Source of the DNA: Anaerotignum sp. MB30-C6
Lineage (GTDB): Bacteria; Bacillota; Clostridia; Lachnospirales; Anaerotignaceae
Assembly: GCF_030908465.1 (NCBI RefSeq)
Contig: NZ_CP133078.1
Coordinates: forward strand, 1,240,001 to 1,304,000
Direction of reading: 5' to 3'
DNA length: 64,000 nt
The position numbers and the translations under genes were made by a program. Under the pieces are notes generated by a model. That model saw nothing but the letters and a program-made list of their open reading frames with translations, was not told the DNA's origin and did no database searches. This document shows positions 1 to 8,339 of the stretch, one piece after another; position 1 is the stretch's first letter; each line of letters starts with the position of its first letter.

Positions 1-1
1 G

Positions 2-211
2 CACTGTATTCTTTCGCATCATGGGGAGTTGGAGTATGGCTCTCCCAAGGTTCCGGAAACAATTGAGGCGTTTATTTTGCACTGTGCGGATAATATGGAT
101 GCAAAAACAAAAATGATTGAGGAAATGCTGGCGGCGGATAATACCCAAGGAAATTGGGCAGGCTTCAATCGAATGCTTCAGAGAAATATTCGTCGCTCAG
201 ATTATAAATAA
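2..211 (+). CDS. yhaM: YhaM-type 3'-5' exoribonuclease, C-terminal 69 residues (5' end outside window)
   Basis: The frame is open from the first bases of the window and ends at a TAA at 209-211, so this is the 3' end of a gene that begins upstream. The visible residues include [14 protein letters not shown] and [11 protein letters not shown], which match the HD-domain end of YhaM-family exoribonucleases (single-strand DNA/RNA 3'-5' exonucleases that also act in RNA turnover). The first histidine pair and the HCAD motif would be part of the metal-binding HD core. It is followed after 12 bases by the next gene, so they may be co-transcribed. Identification is from the motif pattern only; the N-terminal OB fold that would confirm YhaM is not in the window. 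Confidence 0.8.
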   Translation, partial: HCILSHHGELEYGSPKVPETIEAFILHCADNMDAKTKMIEEMLAADNTQGNWAGFNRMLQRNIRRSDYK

Positions 212-223
212 GAGGGAACAGTT

Positions 224-520
224 ATGGAGAGAAAGACAATTTCTGCCCATGAAATAAACAAATATACCTACTGCCCCTATCAATGGTATTACGAAAGGCT
301 GTATGGGAGAAAGGAATTGCGTCGCTTATATCAAGAGCGGAATGAGGCTCTTTCTTTAGCCGATAGTATGTCTGCAAACTTTGCAAAAGGCTTGGAATTT
401 CATCAGAAAAACTATACTAATCTTCGGTTGCAAAACCTGTTTTGGAAGGTTAGCATCCTGTTGATATTCATTGCAATTGTTGTAGGGTACTACCTAATTC
501 GAAATGGGGCAAGTTTTTAA
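224..520 (+). CDS. small membrane protein with Cas4-like N-terminal Cys motif
   Basis: A 98-residue protein with an AGAGGGA ribosome binding site. The N-terminus has ISAHEINKYTYCPYQWYY, the 'CPxxxYY' signature that opens Cas4/RecB-type PD-(D/E)XK nucleases, with Cys17. A single hydrophobic segment at about residues 74-92 should anchor it in the membrane near the C-terminus. The nuclease core is missing here and appears in the next gene, whose ATG overlaps this stop codon (TAATG), so the two are translationally coupled and probably work as two halves of one Cas4-like enzyme. There is no CRISPR array or other cas gene nearby. Function is inferred from motifs; it could also be a split gene, but the clean overlap and a TM segment in each half argue for a real two-gene arrangement. 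Confidence 0.65.
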   Translation: MERKTISAHEINKYTYCPYQWYYERLYGRKELRRLYQERNEALSLADSMSANFAKGLEFHQKNYTNLRLQNLFWKVSILLIFIAIVVGYYLIRNGASF

Positions 521-1140
521 TGATTAAGAATATTTCATGGGTTGATTTATTTTTTTTGGCGTTAATTTTCATTTTAATTTTATTATTTTATTTTCGTGGG
601 CGTAACTGGACCATGAAAAAACTACCCTCATCTAATCGGTTGGGGGGGTATATTTTGATCTATGCAGATCAAAAACAGGGTAGTAAAAATGAGAAGGATT
701 TTGGTAAGCTCCTATACTCTGCGGAATATGAGCTGCAAGGGAAGCCAGATTATATTTTTAAGAAAAGATTTGGCAAAGGAATTGTACCAGTTGAGCTCAA
801 AAGTGGTAGTATTGGCGATGATCCATTGCCTCATAGGGGTGACTTGCTGCAGTTAGGAGCGTATTTTCTTATTCTTGAAGATGTTTATCATGTACGACCT
901 AAGTTTGGCAGGTTGGTTTATAAAGATTATATGTTTGTTGTAAAAAATAAGAAAAGCTTACGAAAAGAAGTGCAAAGAACAACAAAGGAAATGCGGGAAA
1001 TGCTGATATACGGCGTGGGGAAAGCAAACCCAAGTTTTGTTACTTGTAGATACTGCGTGTGTAATGGAACAGTTTGTGCCCATTCAGGAACAGAAATAAT
1101 TGGAGGAAAAACAAATGAGTCTTCCTGTAGAGAAGAATAA
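520..1140 (+). CDS. membrane-anchored Cas4-like PD-(D/E)XK nuclease subunit
   Basis: A 206-residue protein with an N-terminal TM segment (about residues 8-25) and then a PD-(D/E)XK core: GKPD at 74-77 and VELKSG at 91-96 give the Asp-Glu-x-Lys metal site, followed by a Gln/Tyr motif (QLGAY, 111-115) as in Cas4/RecB nucleases. Cysteines at about 176, 179, 181 and 186 could join Cys17 of the upstream protein to hold a 4Fe-4S cluster, as in Cas4. It starts on the last base of the upstream stop codon. Its 3' end overlaps the start of rlmD. The role is unknown; the family acts on DNA ends, and the membrane anchor suggests an envelope-linked nucleic-acid function. Confidence 0.65.
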   Translation: MIKNISWVDLFFLALIFILILLFYFRGRNWTMKKLPSSNRLGGYILIYADQKQGSKNEKDFGKLLYSAEYELQGKPDYIFKKRFGKGIVPVELKSGSIGDDPLPHRGDLLQLGAYFLILEDVYHVRPKFGRLVYKDYMFVVKNKKSLRKEVQRTTKEMREMLIYGVGKANPSFVTCRYCVCNGTVCAHSGTEIIGGKTNESSCREE

Positions 1141-2488
1141 AACATATGAAATGATCGTTGATGCCTTGGGTAGCAATGGGGAGGGAATTGGTAGAATTGA
1201 AGGGTTTACCATTTTTGTTGAGGGGGCATTGCCTGAAGAAACCATTAAGGTTTTAATTTTAAAAACAAAAAAAAGTTATGGGTATGGGAAGTTACTGGAA
1301 ATTATTTCGCCATCGCCATATCGAGTGGAACCCCTCTGTCCTGTTGCGAAAACCTGTGGTGGCTGTCAACTGCAGCATTTCTCTTATGAGGGGCAGCTTG
1401 CATACAAAGCAAAGAAGGTAAAGGATGATTTAGAACGCATTGGTGGGTTGAAAAATGTGGATGGTTTGACAGCTTGTGGTATGGAAGATCCTTGGCGTTA
1501 TCGAAATAAAGCCAAGTTTCCTGTGGGCATGGGGAAAGATGAAGGGGTAAAAATTGGTTTTTATGCGAAGCGTAGTCATCGCATTATAGATACACCTGTT
1601 TGCTATTTGCAGGACCCTGTGAATGACGAGATAACGGCCATTGTGCGGGCGTTTATGAATGAGTTCCAAATCTCTGCTTACGATGAAGAAGGACATAAGG
1701 GGTTAGTCCGCCATATTTTAACCAGAGTGGGGAGAAATAGCGGAGAAATCATGGTTTGTATCGTAATAAACGGAAGGAGGCTTCCCCATAGTGAAGTGTT
1801 GGTTGAGCGTTTACAACAGATTCTAGGCGTGGTATCCGTCGTGTTAAATATCAATAAGGAACAGACAAATGTAATCTTAGGGAAAAAAGTAGTAACCCTG
1901 TGGGGCAAGGAGACAATTGAGGATACTTTAGGCGGAATCACTTTTGAAATTTCCCCCTTGTCATTTTATCAAGTGAACCCCGCTCAAACTGAAGTTTTAT
2001 ACAATAAAGCCGTTGAGATGGCAGGTTTGAAAGGCAATGAAACAGTTTTAGACTTATATTGTGGGATTGGTACAATTTCTCTGTTCTTCGCAAAAAAAGC
2101 AAAAAAGGTTTTTGGGGTAGAAATCGTTCCGGAGGCGATTGCTGATGCAAGAAGAAATGCAGAGCGAAACGGAATCACTAACGTTTCTTTTCAGGTTGGG
2201 GCAGCGGAAGAAGTGATTCCTAGACTGTTCCGTGAACAGGGGATTAGGGCGGATGTTATTGTCGTAGACCCCCCAAGAAAAGGGTGCGACCAAACTCTCC
2301 TTGATACAATTACTTCGATTAATCCAGATAAATTGGTGTATGTTTCTTGTAATCCTGCAACTCTTGCTAGGGATGTGGCGAGATTATGTGAAAAGGGATT
2401 TGAGGTAAAGGATGTACAGGTGGTTGATCAGTTTCCGATGACAGTGCATGTTGAGACGGTAGTATTGATGTCAAGGGTAGATAAGTAA
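1115..2488 (+). CDS. rlmD: 23S rRNA (uracil-5-)-methyltransferase RlmD/RumA family
   Basis: A 457-residue SAM-dependent enzyme that methylates a uridine of 23S rRNA. It has an N-terminal TRAM-like region, an iron-sulphur cysteine set (CPVAKTCGGC plus a later Cys), the SAM motif DLYCGIGTISLFFA, the VDPPRKGC motif and the catalytic region YVSCNPATLARD. I chose ATG 1115 because GGAGG at 1102-1106 lies 8 bases ahead; it overlaps the end of the previous gene. The C-terminus, TVHVETVVLMSRVDK, is the target of the mobile element that follows: a second copy of the HVE..LM codons occurs at 54342-54395. The gene stays full length after integration, and its last few codons may be supplied by the element. 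RlmD and the paralogue RlmCD cannot be separated from sequence alone. Confidence 0.93.
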   Translation: MSLPVEKNKTYEMIVDALGSNGEGIGRIEGFTIFVEGALPEETIKVLILKTKKSYGYGKLLEIISPSPYRVEPLCPVAKTCGGCQLQHFSYEGQLAYKAKKVKDDLERIGGLKNVDGLTACGMEDPWRYRNKAKFPVGMGKDEGVKIGFYAKRSHRIIDTPVCYLQDPVNDEITAIVRAFMNEFQISAYDEEGHKGLVRHILTRVGRNSGEIMVCIVINGRRLPHSEVLVERLQQILGVVSVVLNINKEQTNVILGKKVVTLWGKETIEDTLGGITFEISPLSFYQVNPAQTEVLYNKAVEMAGLKGNETVLDLYCGIGTISLFFAKKAKKVFGVEIVPEAIADARRNAERNGITNVSFQVGAAEEVIPRLFREQGIRADVIVVDPPRKGCDQTLLDTITSINPDKLVYVSCNPATLARDVARLCEKGFEVKDVQVVDQFPMTVHVETVVLMSRVDK

Positions 2489-2490
2489 GG
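2440..2490 (+). other. probable left attachment junction (attL) at 3' end of rlmD
   Basis: The last codons of rlmD (around CATGTTGAGACGG to TTGATGTC, 2448-2473) are matched at about 19 of 26 bases by the remnant at 54350 on the other side of the recombinases and resistance genes. Gene content switches here from chromosomal to mobile. Large serine recombinases, two of which are encoded at 47.8-51.3 kb, cross over at short cores within such sites. The exact core cannot be fixed by eye; TGATG is shared by both junctions. Confidence 0.6.
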
Positions 2491-2518
2491 GTGTAATAAG
2501 ATAAGTAAATAAAGGCTT

Positions 2519-2567
2519 TCCGTGATTTGAGGTCTGGTTTTAAGCCGGAAGGATAATCACGGATTTT
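2519..2567 (+). terminator. Rho-independent terminator after rlmD
   Basis: Arms TCCGTGATT (2519-2527) and AATCACGGA (2555-2563) are perfectly complementary, with a nested TCTGG/CCGGA stem inside and TTTT after. It would end the rlmD transcript just inside the element. Confidence 0.75.
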
Positions 2568-2633
2568 CGCATTATGGGAAGTTATCCAAGAGTGGTGATT
2601 TGCCCAGTGGATTTACTAATTTGAATATAGGAT

Positions 2634-2681
2634 TGGTGAGTTGATAAGATTGCTGGCAAAAATGTGGTGAGTTGACAAGAT
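2634..2681 (+). repeat. 17-bp direct repeat, 31-bp period, near left junction
   Basis: TGGTGAGTTGATAAGAT (2634-2650) recurs with one mismatch at 2665-2681. A different 13-bp repeat with the same 31-bp spacing lies near the right junction. Both could be leftover insertion-sequence ends of the IS21 type or recombinase accessory sites. Confidence 0.45.
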
Positions 2682-2716
2682 GGATATAAAACTAAAATCA
2701 ATAGGAGGAGATTAAA

Positions 2717-3355
2717 TTGAAGACAATTATGGAGCGTAGGGGTAAATATCAAATTGCATGTTACGAAGTTAGCATCAACAGTGATATGAAAGAGAGGGCT
2801 CTGTCTTTTGCAAATGGAATTGTTCTGTCGGATAACCAATATTCAAGACTTTTACCCGACAATATACGCACTTCAAAAGATATCTCAATGCAACAGAAAA
2901 TAGAAGTACAAAGAACTTATATGGGCAAACTTGGGGAAATGTCATTTGCAATGTGTCTATCTGAAAAAGGAAAGCAAGTTGATACGGATGGCATGTTTGA
3001 AATATATGAAGGGCAAACCAATGTGGATGAATTTGATTTTACGACTCGGGATGGAAAATCTGTTGATGTAAAAACTGGATTCCGTCCAATACATAAAAGA
3101 CTTATGATAAATATTGAGCAGTTTAATAACATACCAAAGGACTATTATGTTGCTGTGAAATTAAATGCAACTGATGTTAATCCCTGGGATAAAATAGTGG
3201 ATTGGAATAATATCACTACAGCAACGATACTTGGATATGCCGACCATTGGTATATTGAAAAACACGCAGCGATTTATGACTTTGGAGAAGGACGTGCCCG
3301 ATGGCTTTGGTACGATAAACTAATGGGCATCGAAAATTTGATACCGTTATTATAA
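2717..3355 (+). CDS. PD-(D/E)XK endonuclease-like protein, unrecognised family
   Basis: A 212-residue protein. The start is TTG 2717, six bases after GGAGGAG (2704-2710); the next in-frame ATG (2729) has no suitable ribosome binding site. A nuclease core can be traced: helix Glu at GE 73-74, acidic residues in DEFDF (104-108) and VDVKT (116-120), giving E...D...DxK. Nothing else in it is familiar to me. It sits at the extreme left of the element, upstream of an operon-like restriction-modification block but separated from it by 158 bases and a strong promoter, so it is probably a separate transcription unit. It may be an extra restriction nuclease or an independent defence or addiction gene. 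Confidence 0.6.
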   Translation: MKTIMERRGKYQIACYEVSINSDMKERALSFANGIVLSDNQYSRLLPDNIRTSKDISMQQKIEVQRTYMGKLGEMSFAMCLSEKGKQVDTDGMFEIYEGQTNVDEFDFTTRDGKSVDVKTGFRPIHKRLMINIEQFNNIPKDYYVAVKLNATDVNPWDKIVDWNNITTATILGYADHWYIEKHAAIYDFGEGRARWLWYDKLMGIENLIPLL

Positions 3356-3437
3356 ATTTTAAGAGATTGTATAAATACATCAGCCTTATCAAACGATAGG
3401 AAACGTCGCCAAATAACAGATAATGATATGAAACCTA

Positions 3438-3466
3438 TTGAAAATCATAAGTATTTGATCTATAAT
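3438..3466 (+). promoter_or_regulatory. sigma-A promoter of the HTH/restriction-modification operon
   Basis: TTGAAA (3438-3443) and TATAAT (3461-3466) are separated by exactly 17 bases, near-consensus. The first gene downstream starts at 3514. Confidence 0.75.
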
Positions 3467-3513
3467 GGAGTTGGTTTGTATTAACCCTATGAACAGTTTT
3501 CAGAGGTGAGATA

Positions 3514-3708
3514 ATGGAAAATTTCGACAACGAAAAATGGATAAACATTGATGACGCTGCAGAGTATTTAGGTGTTAAGCCAGGAACTGTGCGTGATTGG
3601 ATACGAAAAGGTAAAGGCCTGCCAGCTCATAAAATTGGTAAGCAATGGAAGTTTAAATGTTCAGAATTAGATAAGTGGGTTAAAAGTGGAAAGAGTGCTA
3701 TTGAATAA
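3514..3708 (+). CDS. MerR/excisionase-type helix-turn-helix protein
   Basis: A 64-residue protein that is essentially one HTH_17-type domain: WINIDDAAEYLGVKPGTVRD followed by a basic wing and the W-K-F-K end common to excisionase-family DNA-binding proteins. AGAGGTGAG precedes the ATG. It is the first gene after a strong promoter and 20 bases before the adenine methyltransferase, so it is most likely the controller of the restriction-modification operon (a C-protein analogue). An excisionase role is possible, but serine recombinases normally use unrelated directionality factors, and the gene lies far from them. Confidence 0.75.
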   Translation: MENFDNEKWINIDDAAEYLGVKPGTVRDWIRKGKGLPAHKIGKQWKFKCSELDKWVKSGKSAIE

Positions 3709-3728
3709 CTACAGGCGGTGTAAACGAA

Positions 3729-5363
3729 ATGGTGAGCGTAATGATAGATGAGGCATTAACAATAACATGCAATTATTTATGTCAAAATTATAGTAAAACA
3801 GATTATAATATTCTTTTCAAAGAGATATTAACAATAGCTGGTATTAATAAATTTGAATTTGTAAGAGATGATACTTTATCTTCATATGAAGATATACAAA
3901 AGAGGTTATCCTCTATAAATGAAAAAGAAAAGTCAAGAAGATCAAAAGGGGTTTACTATACTCCTATTGATGTTGTGAGATTCATATTAATTAATTCAAT
4001 AAAATCAGCTTGTGGAAAGCTAAGACCAAATGGGCTACATGTCTTAGACTTGAACGGCATTCCTTACAATTCATTTTGTTTTAGCAAATCTGTGTATGAT
4101 CCTACATGCGGGGCAGGTGAATTTCTTGTTGCAGCACTGGAGATAAAGTTGGATTTACTGGATTTACATAAGGAAAATATCACCAAAGGCAATCTCAAGA
4201 AGATTGTAAGAACAATAAAAGGTAATGATGTTAATATGGATTCTGTAATAATAACAAAGATTAGGCTATTTCTATGTGCACTACAACGACAAGGAGTGTC
4301 AAAAGTAACGAGTCTAGGAATGGTGCTGAATGACTCTTTTGAGAGTTATGATTTTGTTCAAGCAACACCAAACTTAGAAAAAAAATATGACATAATAGTG
4401 GGAAATCCTCCTTATGTTGAGGATTCTAAAAGTGGCTTATCTCCAGAGAACCGATATGGCAACATTTATGCGAATGTGTTAGAGAATGCAGGGAAACATC
4501 TTAAGCCAAACGGCTCTCTGGGATTTGTTATCCCTCTTTCATATGTTGCAACTCCTAGAATGTCTAAAATTAGAGATGTTCTTTATTCGTATGTGCCAGA
4601 ACAATATATATTGAGTTATTCAGACAGACCTGATTGTTTGTTTACATCAGTGCATCAAAAATTATGTATTTTAATAGGCAGAAATAAAAATACTGAAAAA
4701 AAGATCTATACAGGAAATTATCGCTACTGGTATAGCGAAGAAAGACCAGAGTTATTTAACACAGTAGAAGTAACTAAAAATACGTATCTAAAAGACAACT
4801 ATATACCTAAATTGGGAAATCATACAGATAATGATATATATGAAAAAGTAATTGCCAAACAGAATAGATTGATTGACATGTTTGAGGGAAACCAAGCCTC
4901 TATTTATTTAAATATGAGAGCCGCATTTTGGATAAAAGCCTTTGTTACCAAACATAGTGGGGGCGAATACAATGAATATGGTTGCCAGAGTAAGGAAATG
5001 GCAAACTATATTATGTGTTTGCTGAATTCATCTCTATTCTGGTGGTATTGGATATGTGTATCAGATTGTTGGCACATAACAAGGAAAGAACTTATAGGAT
5101 TTACGATACCCAACAATCCAAATTTTGCCGTAACAGATAGGTTAGCTAAGAAACTAGAAGATAAGCTTGAAGAAACAAAAAAATATGTAGGGACCAAACA
5201 AACAGAATACGAGTATAAACACAAAGAATGTGTCAATGAAATTCACGAAATCGATGACTATATTAATAGATTATATGGACTTACGGAAGAAGAAAGTCTT
5301 TATATTAAAAACTTTGCTTTTCGATATAGAGTAGGTGGGGGTGTTGAAGATGAAAGTAATTGA
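3729..5363 (+). CDS. N6-adenine DNA methyltransferase (Eco57I/TaqI-like) of the restriction-modification block
   Basis: A 544-residue gamma-type adenine methyltransferase. Motif X-like GVYYTP is at 74-79, the SAM motif TCGAGEF at about 126-132 and the catalytic NPPY at 226-229; the C-terminal third is a TaqI-like specificity region. The start ATG 3729 follows AGGCGG. It overlaps the next gene, a cytosine methyltransferase, by 14 bases. Two different methyltransferases beside McrB/McrC-like restriction subunits is the layout of LlaJI-type systems, where each enzyme protects one strand of an asymmetric site. Here one enzyme is predicted to be adenine-specific, unlike LlaJI, where I recall two cytosine enzymes. 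Confidence 0.85.
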   Translation: MVSVMIDEALTITCNYLCQNYSKTDYNILFKEILTIAGINKFEFVRDDTLSSYEDIQKRLSSINEKEKSRRSKGVYYTPIDVVRFILINSIKSACGKLRPNGLHVLDLNGIPYNSFCFSKSVYDPTCGAGEFLVAALEIKLDLLDLHKENITKGNLKKIVRTIKGNDVNMDSVIITKIRLFLCALQRQGVSKVTSLGMVLNDSFESYDFVQATPNLEKKYDIIVGNPPYVEDSKSGLSPENRYGNIYANVLENAGKHLKPNGSLGFVIPLSYVATPRMSKIRDVLYSYVPEQYILSYSDRPDCLFTSVHQKLCILIGRNKNTEKKIYTGNYRYWYSEERPELFNTVEVTKNTYLKDNYIPKLGNHTDNDIYEKVIAKQNRLIDMFEGNQASIYLNMRAAFWIKAFVTKHSGGEYNEYGCQSKEMANYIMCLLNSSLFWWYWICVSDCWHITRKELIGFTIPNNPNFAVTDRLAKKLEDKLEETKKYVGTKQTEYEYKHKECVNEIHEIDDYINRLYGLTEEESLYIKNFAFRYRVGGGVEDESN

Positions 5364-6450
5364 TTTGTTTTCAGGATGTGGCGGTCTTTCCTACGGATTT
5401 ATCAAAGATGGTTTTCACATAGAAAAGGCTGTTGAATTTGATTCAAGCATTGCCAATACCTATATTATGAATCATCCGAAAGTTGATATGATTGTTGACG
5501 ATATACAGAACATTGACCAAGCCGGAGTATTTAAACAAGGTGATGCGGATGTTATTATTGGTGGCCCCCCTTGTCAAGGTTTTTCAATGGCTGGGGCGAG
5601 GATCCGCACAGGCTTTATTGATGATCCTCGGAATTATTTATTTAAGCATTATTTCAATGTTGTTAAAACAGTAAAACCCAAAATTTTTATTATGGAAAAC
5701 GTCAAAGGAATAATGACAATGCAAGGTGGGAAAATTTTTGGTGAGATATTGCGAATATTCTCCGATGAGGAATTATTAGAAGGACAACCATATAAGATAT
5801 ATCATCGTTTAGTTAAAGCTGTTGATTTTGGAATTCCTCAAAAGCGAGAAAGAATGATAATTATTGGAACAATATTGAACGATGTTGACTTTGATATAGT
5901 TTGGAAACAAACAAAAGAAGATATCGAAAGAGATTATCCTGAATATTTCCGACCTGTTACTGTAGCTGATGCTATCAGAAATCTATCACAGACAACTGTA
6001 GATGGAAATATTAGCAATCCTGAGCCTCAAACAGAATACCAAGAATATCTAGCTAGTGATTTAAAAACAATTACTAATCACACTAGGACAAACCACTCCA
6101 AGGTTGCTGTCGAGAGAATGAAGAAGATAGGTAATGGTGAGAATTTTACTGCTTTGGACGAACAAATAAATTCTGTTCACAGTGGCTCATATGGGCGGTT
6201 ATCTTGGGATGATCATGCTCCAACTATTACTACGAGATTTGATACTCCGGCAGGGGGAAGATTTATTCATCCTGTTGAGAATCGTACACTATCACCACGT
6301 GAGGCAGCTCGAATACAGAGTTTTCCAGATGATTTTATTTTCTATGGAAACAAAACATCAATATGTAAGCAAATCGGGAATGCAGTTCCACCAAAAATAT
6401 CTTATTTCTTAGCAAGATTTGTTAGAAATATATTAAATGAGGAGGTTTAG
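5350..6450 (+). CDS. C5-cytosine DNA methyltransferase of the restriction-modification block
   Basis: A 366-residue Dcm-type enzyme with all main motifs in order: I (DLFSGCGGLSYGF, residues 5-17), IV (GGPPCQGFS, catalytic Cys near 75), VI (MENVKG), VIII (QKRERMIIIG), a target-recognition region and IX/X (QIGNAVPP). I take ATG 5350 rather than the upstream GTG 5335, because the G-rich stretch at 5334-5342 is the ribosome binding site. It overlaps the adenine methyltransferase, and its stop falls 5 bases before the McrB-like start, so all are translated from one message. Role: protects host and prophage DNA from the adjacent restriction complex. Confidence 0.92.
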   Translation: MKVIDLFSGCGGLSYGFIKDGFHIEKAVEFDSSIANTYIMNHPKVDMIVDDIQNIDQAGVFKQGDADVIIGGPPCQGFSMAGARIRTGFIDDPRNYLFKHYFNVVKTVKPKIFIMENVKGIMTMQGGKIFGEILRIFSDEELLEGQPYKIYHRLVKAVDFGIPQKRERMIIIGTILNDVDFDIVWKQTKEDIERDYPEYFRPVTVADAIRNLSQTTVDGNISNPEPQTEYQEYLASDLKTITNHTRTNHSKVAVERMKKIGNGENFTALDEQINSVHSGSYGRLSWDDHAPTITTRFDTPAGGRFIHPVENRTLSPREAARIQSFPDDFIFYGNKTSICKQIGNAVPPKISYFLARFVRNILNEEV

Positions 6451-6454
6451 ATGT

Positions 6455-8326
6455 ATGAATCCATTATTAGAAAGCAAGTTAAATGAACTTAATAATGCAT
6501 CAGATTATGAATGTTGGTATTTGGTGAAACAGCCTACAGCGTTTGATAGTATCTGTTATCTTGTAAGCTTTTTGGAAGATTTTAAAGCTCAAGATACTCC
6601 TGGTAATCTACAAGATTATATTGCGAATAAAATAGAATCATTAAAGGCGGTAAAGCCAAATGTGGAGATATCTAATAATTATCGCGCACTTAGAGTAGCG
6701 GCATTCTTTGGTCTTATTAGGATGACAAACACGAAGTATGAAAATGCAATTATTACCGATTCATTTAAAGAGGTTACACTAAGGTGTAACGGAGAATACG
6801 AGAAGACAGAACTATACTTAGACATCATACAGCGTCAAATTGAAAAAATGTATATCAGTTCTTCAATAGATGAAGAATACGAAAGAGTAAGACAAGAGTA
6901 CAGATTGTATCCTGTTATGTTGCTATATAAGATATTGATTGAGCTTGGGCGTTCAACTGGTAGCTACTCCATTTCTATGGCAGAGTATAGATACTTGGTG
7001 GCTACAACAAAAACATTTGAAGGATTTCTTGATACGTTACTATTAATCAAACTATTTCGTGATGATCCAGATGCGGTAACGTCATTTGAACAATATCGTT
7101 CTAAGTTTGATAATCGTCTTATACAAGCACTGAAACAGCTTTCGACATTGGTTGTCGAGAGAGATTCAATTTCACTTAATGAAGATTATATCGAAGAGGT
7201 GGCGCATAAAGTTTATATTTTCGAGGATAACCCAAATGTGTTCACAACGGAGAACTATTTAGGATTTCTAGGCTCGACAAAATCATTGTTTGAGTTAGAA
7301 GAATTTGAAGAGGAAGAAGAATTAACAATTTATGACGATGCCATTAGAGTGAAAGGCGGAGTTAATACATTGTTATATGGTGTTCCTGGTTCTGGAAAGA
7401 GTTGGACAATTGAGAAAGAGTATTGTGATAATGAAAATAGAATGGAACGTCTTGTATTTCATCCAGACTATACATACTCAGATTTTATTGGTCAAATTCT
7501 TCCGAATGTATCTGATGGCATTGTTAGCTATAAATTTACTGAAGGGCCGTTCACTAGTTTGCTGAAAAAGGCTTATACCCACCCTGACAAGATGTTCTTC
7601 CTTGTAATTGAAGAAATCAATCGTGGAAACGCGCCAGCTATATTTGGTGAAGTGTTTCAACTTCTAGATCGCGATGATGATGGAACTAGTGAATATGGGA
7701 TTACAAATGTGGATATAGCAAATATTGTGTATGGTAATCCTAATAAAAAGATTCGCATTCCCTCTAACATGTCTATTATTGGAACAATGAATACATCAGA
7801 CCAGAATGTGTTCACTCTTGATACTGCTTTTCAACGACGTTGGAATATGCGTATGATAGAGAATACATTTGAAGGGCATGCTTATGCTACAACCACTATT
7901 TTGGATACTGATGTCACTTGGGAGAGGTTTTGTGAAGTTATAAATAATGAAATTGTCACCAAAAACATTCGTATGACTTCATCTGAAGATAAGAGACTCG
8001 GAACGTATTTTGTTCGTGCATCAGATCTAGAATATCATGAAGAAGCAGACAATCTTGAGCTTTCAGAGAAAGAGCGTATTGCAGCCAAGTTACTTAACTA
8101 TAGATTTGCAGAAAAGGTTCTCAAATATCTGTGGGATGACGCATTTAAATTTTCTCGTGAAGATATTTTTAAGAATACAATTTACAAAAGTCTAGAAGAA
8201 GTTGTTAATCATTTTAATTCTAGAAGTTCTGCCAAAGCAGTAGGCAATGCCCGACTTGATGTTTTTAAGGATGAGGTTATTGATGCTTTTCTTACCCAGG
8301 AAGTAAGCAATAATAATGTTGAGTAG
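6455..8326 (+). CDS. McrB-like AAA+ GTPase, restriction subunit (LlaJI R1-like)
   Basis: A 623-residue motor subunit. The AAA+ core has Walker A GVPGSGKS at about 308-315, Walker B FLVIEEINR at about 380-388 and the McrB signature GTMNTSDQN with the downstream FQRRW sensor region. The N-terminal ~290 residues are unlike the known McrB reader domains that I can recall and should carry target recognition. I use ATG 6455, 9-10 bases after GAGGAGG; the frame opens further upstream but only through the ribosome binding site itself. It pairs with the nuclease encoded next; McrB-type rings hydrolyse GTP and translocate DNA while McrC-type partners cut. Two methyltransferases upstream suggest the complex cuts an unmethylated specific site rather than modified DNA. 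Confidence 0.88.
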   Translation: MNPLLESKLNELNNASDYECWYLVKQPTAFDSICYLVSFLEDFKAQDTPGNLQDYIANKIESLKAVKPNVEISNNYRALRVAAFFGLIRMTNTKYENAIITDSFKEVTLRCNGEYEKTELYLDIIQRQIEKMYISSSIDEEYERVRQEYRLYPVMLLYKILIELGRSTGSYSISMAEYRYLVATTKTFEGFLDTLLLIKLFRDDPDAVTSFEQYRSKFDNRLIQALKQLSTLVVERDSISLNEDYIEEVAHKVYIFEDNPNVFTTENYLGFLGSTKSLFELEEFEEEEELTIYDDAIRVKGGVNTLLYGVPGSGKSWTIEKEYCDNENRMERLVFHPDYTYSDFIGQILPNVSDGIVSYKFTEGPFTSLLKKAYTHPDKMFFLVIEEINRGNAPAIFGEVFQLLDRDDDGTSEYGITNVDIANIVYGNPNKKIRIPSNMSIIGTMNTSDQNVFTLDTAFQRRWNMRMIENTFEGHAYATTTILDTDVTWERFCEVINNEIVTKNIRMTSSEDKRLGTYFVRASDLEYHEEADNLELSEKERIAAKLLNYRFAEKVLKYLWDDAFKFSREDIFKNTIYKSLEEVVNHFNSRSSAKAVGNARLDVFKDEVIDAFLTQEVSNNNVE

Positions 8327-8339
8327 GTGGTGATAATCT

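Noticed and set aside
224-1140. Possible CRISPR-cas locus because of Cas4-like proteins
   Set aside because: No repeat-spacer array and no other cas gene in the window; the neighbours are yhaM and rlmD.
927-1145. Many antisense or out-of-frame open frames over rlmD, the tail genes, polymerase and ArdA-like genes
   Set aside because: No ribosome binding sites, no family resemblance, and fully inside well-supported genes.
3514-3708. HTH protein as the prophage repressor
   Set aside because: MerR/excisionase-type single domain, first gene of the restriction operon and far from early phage promoters.
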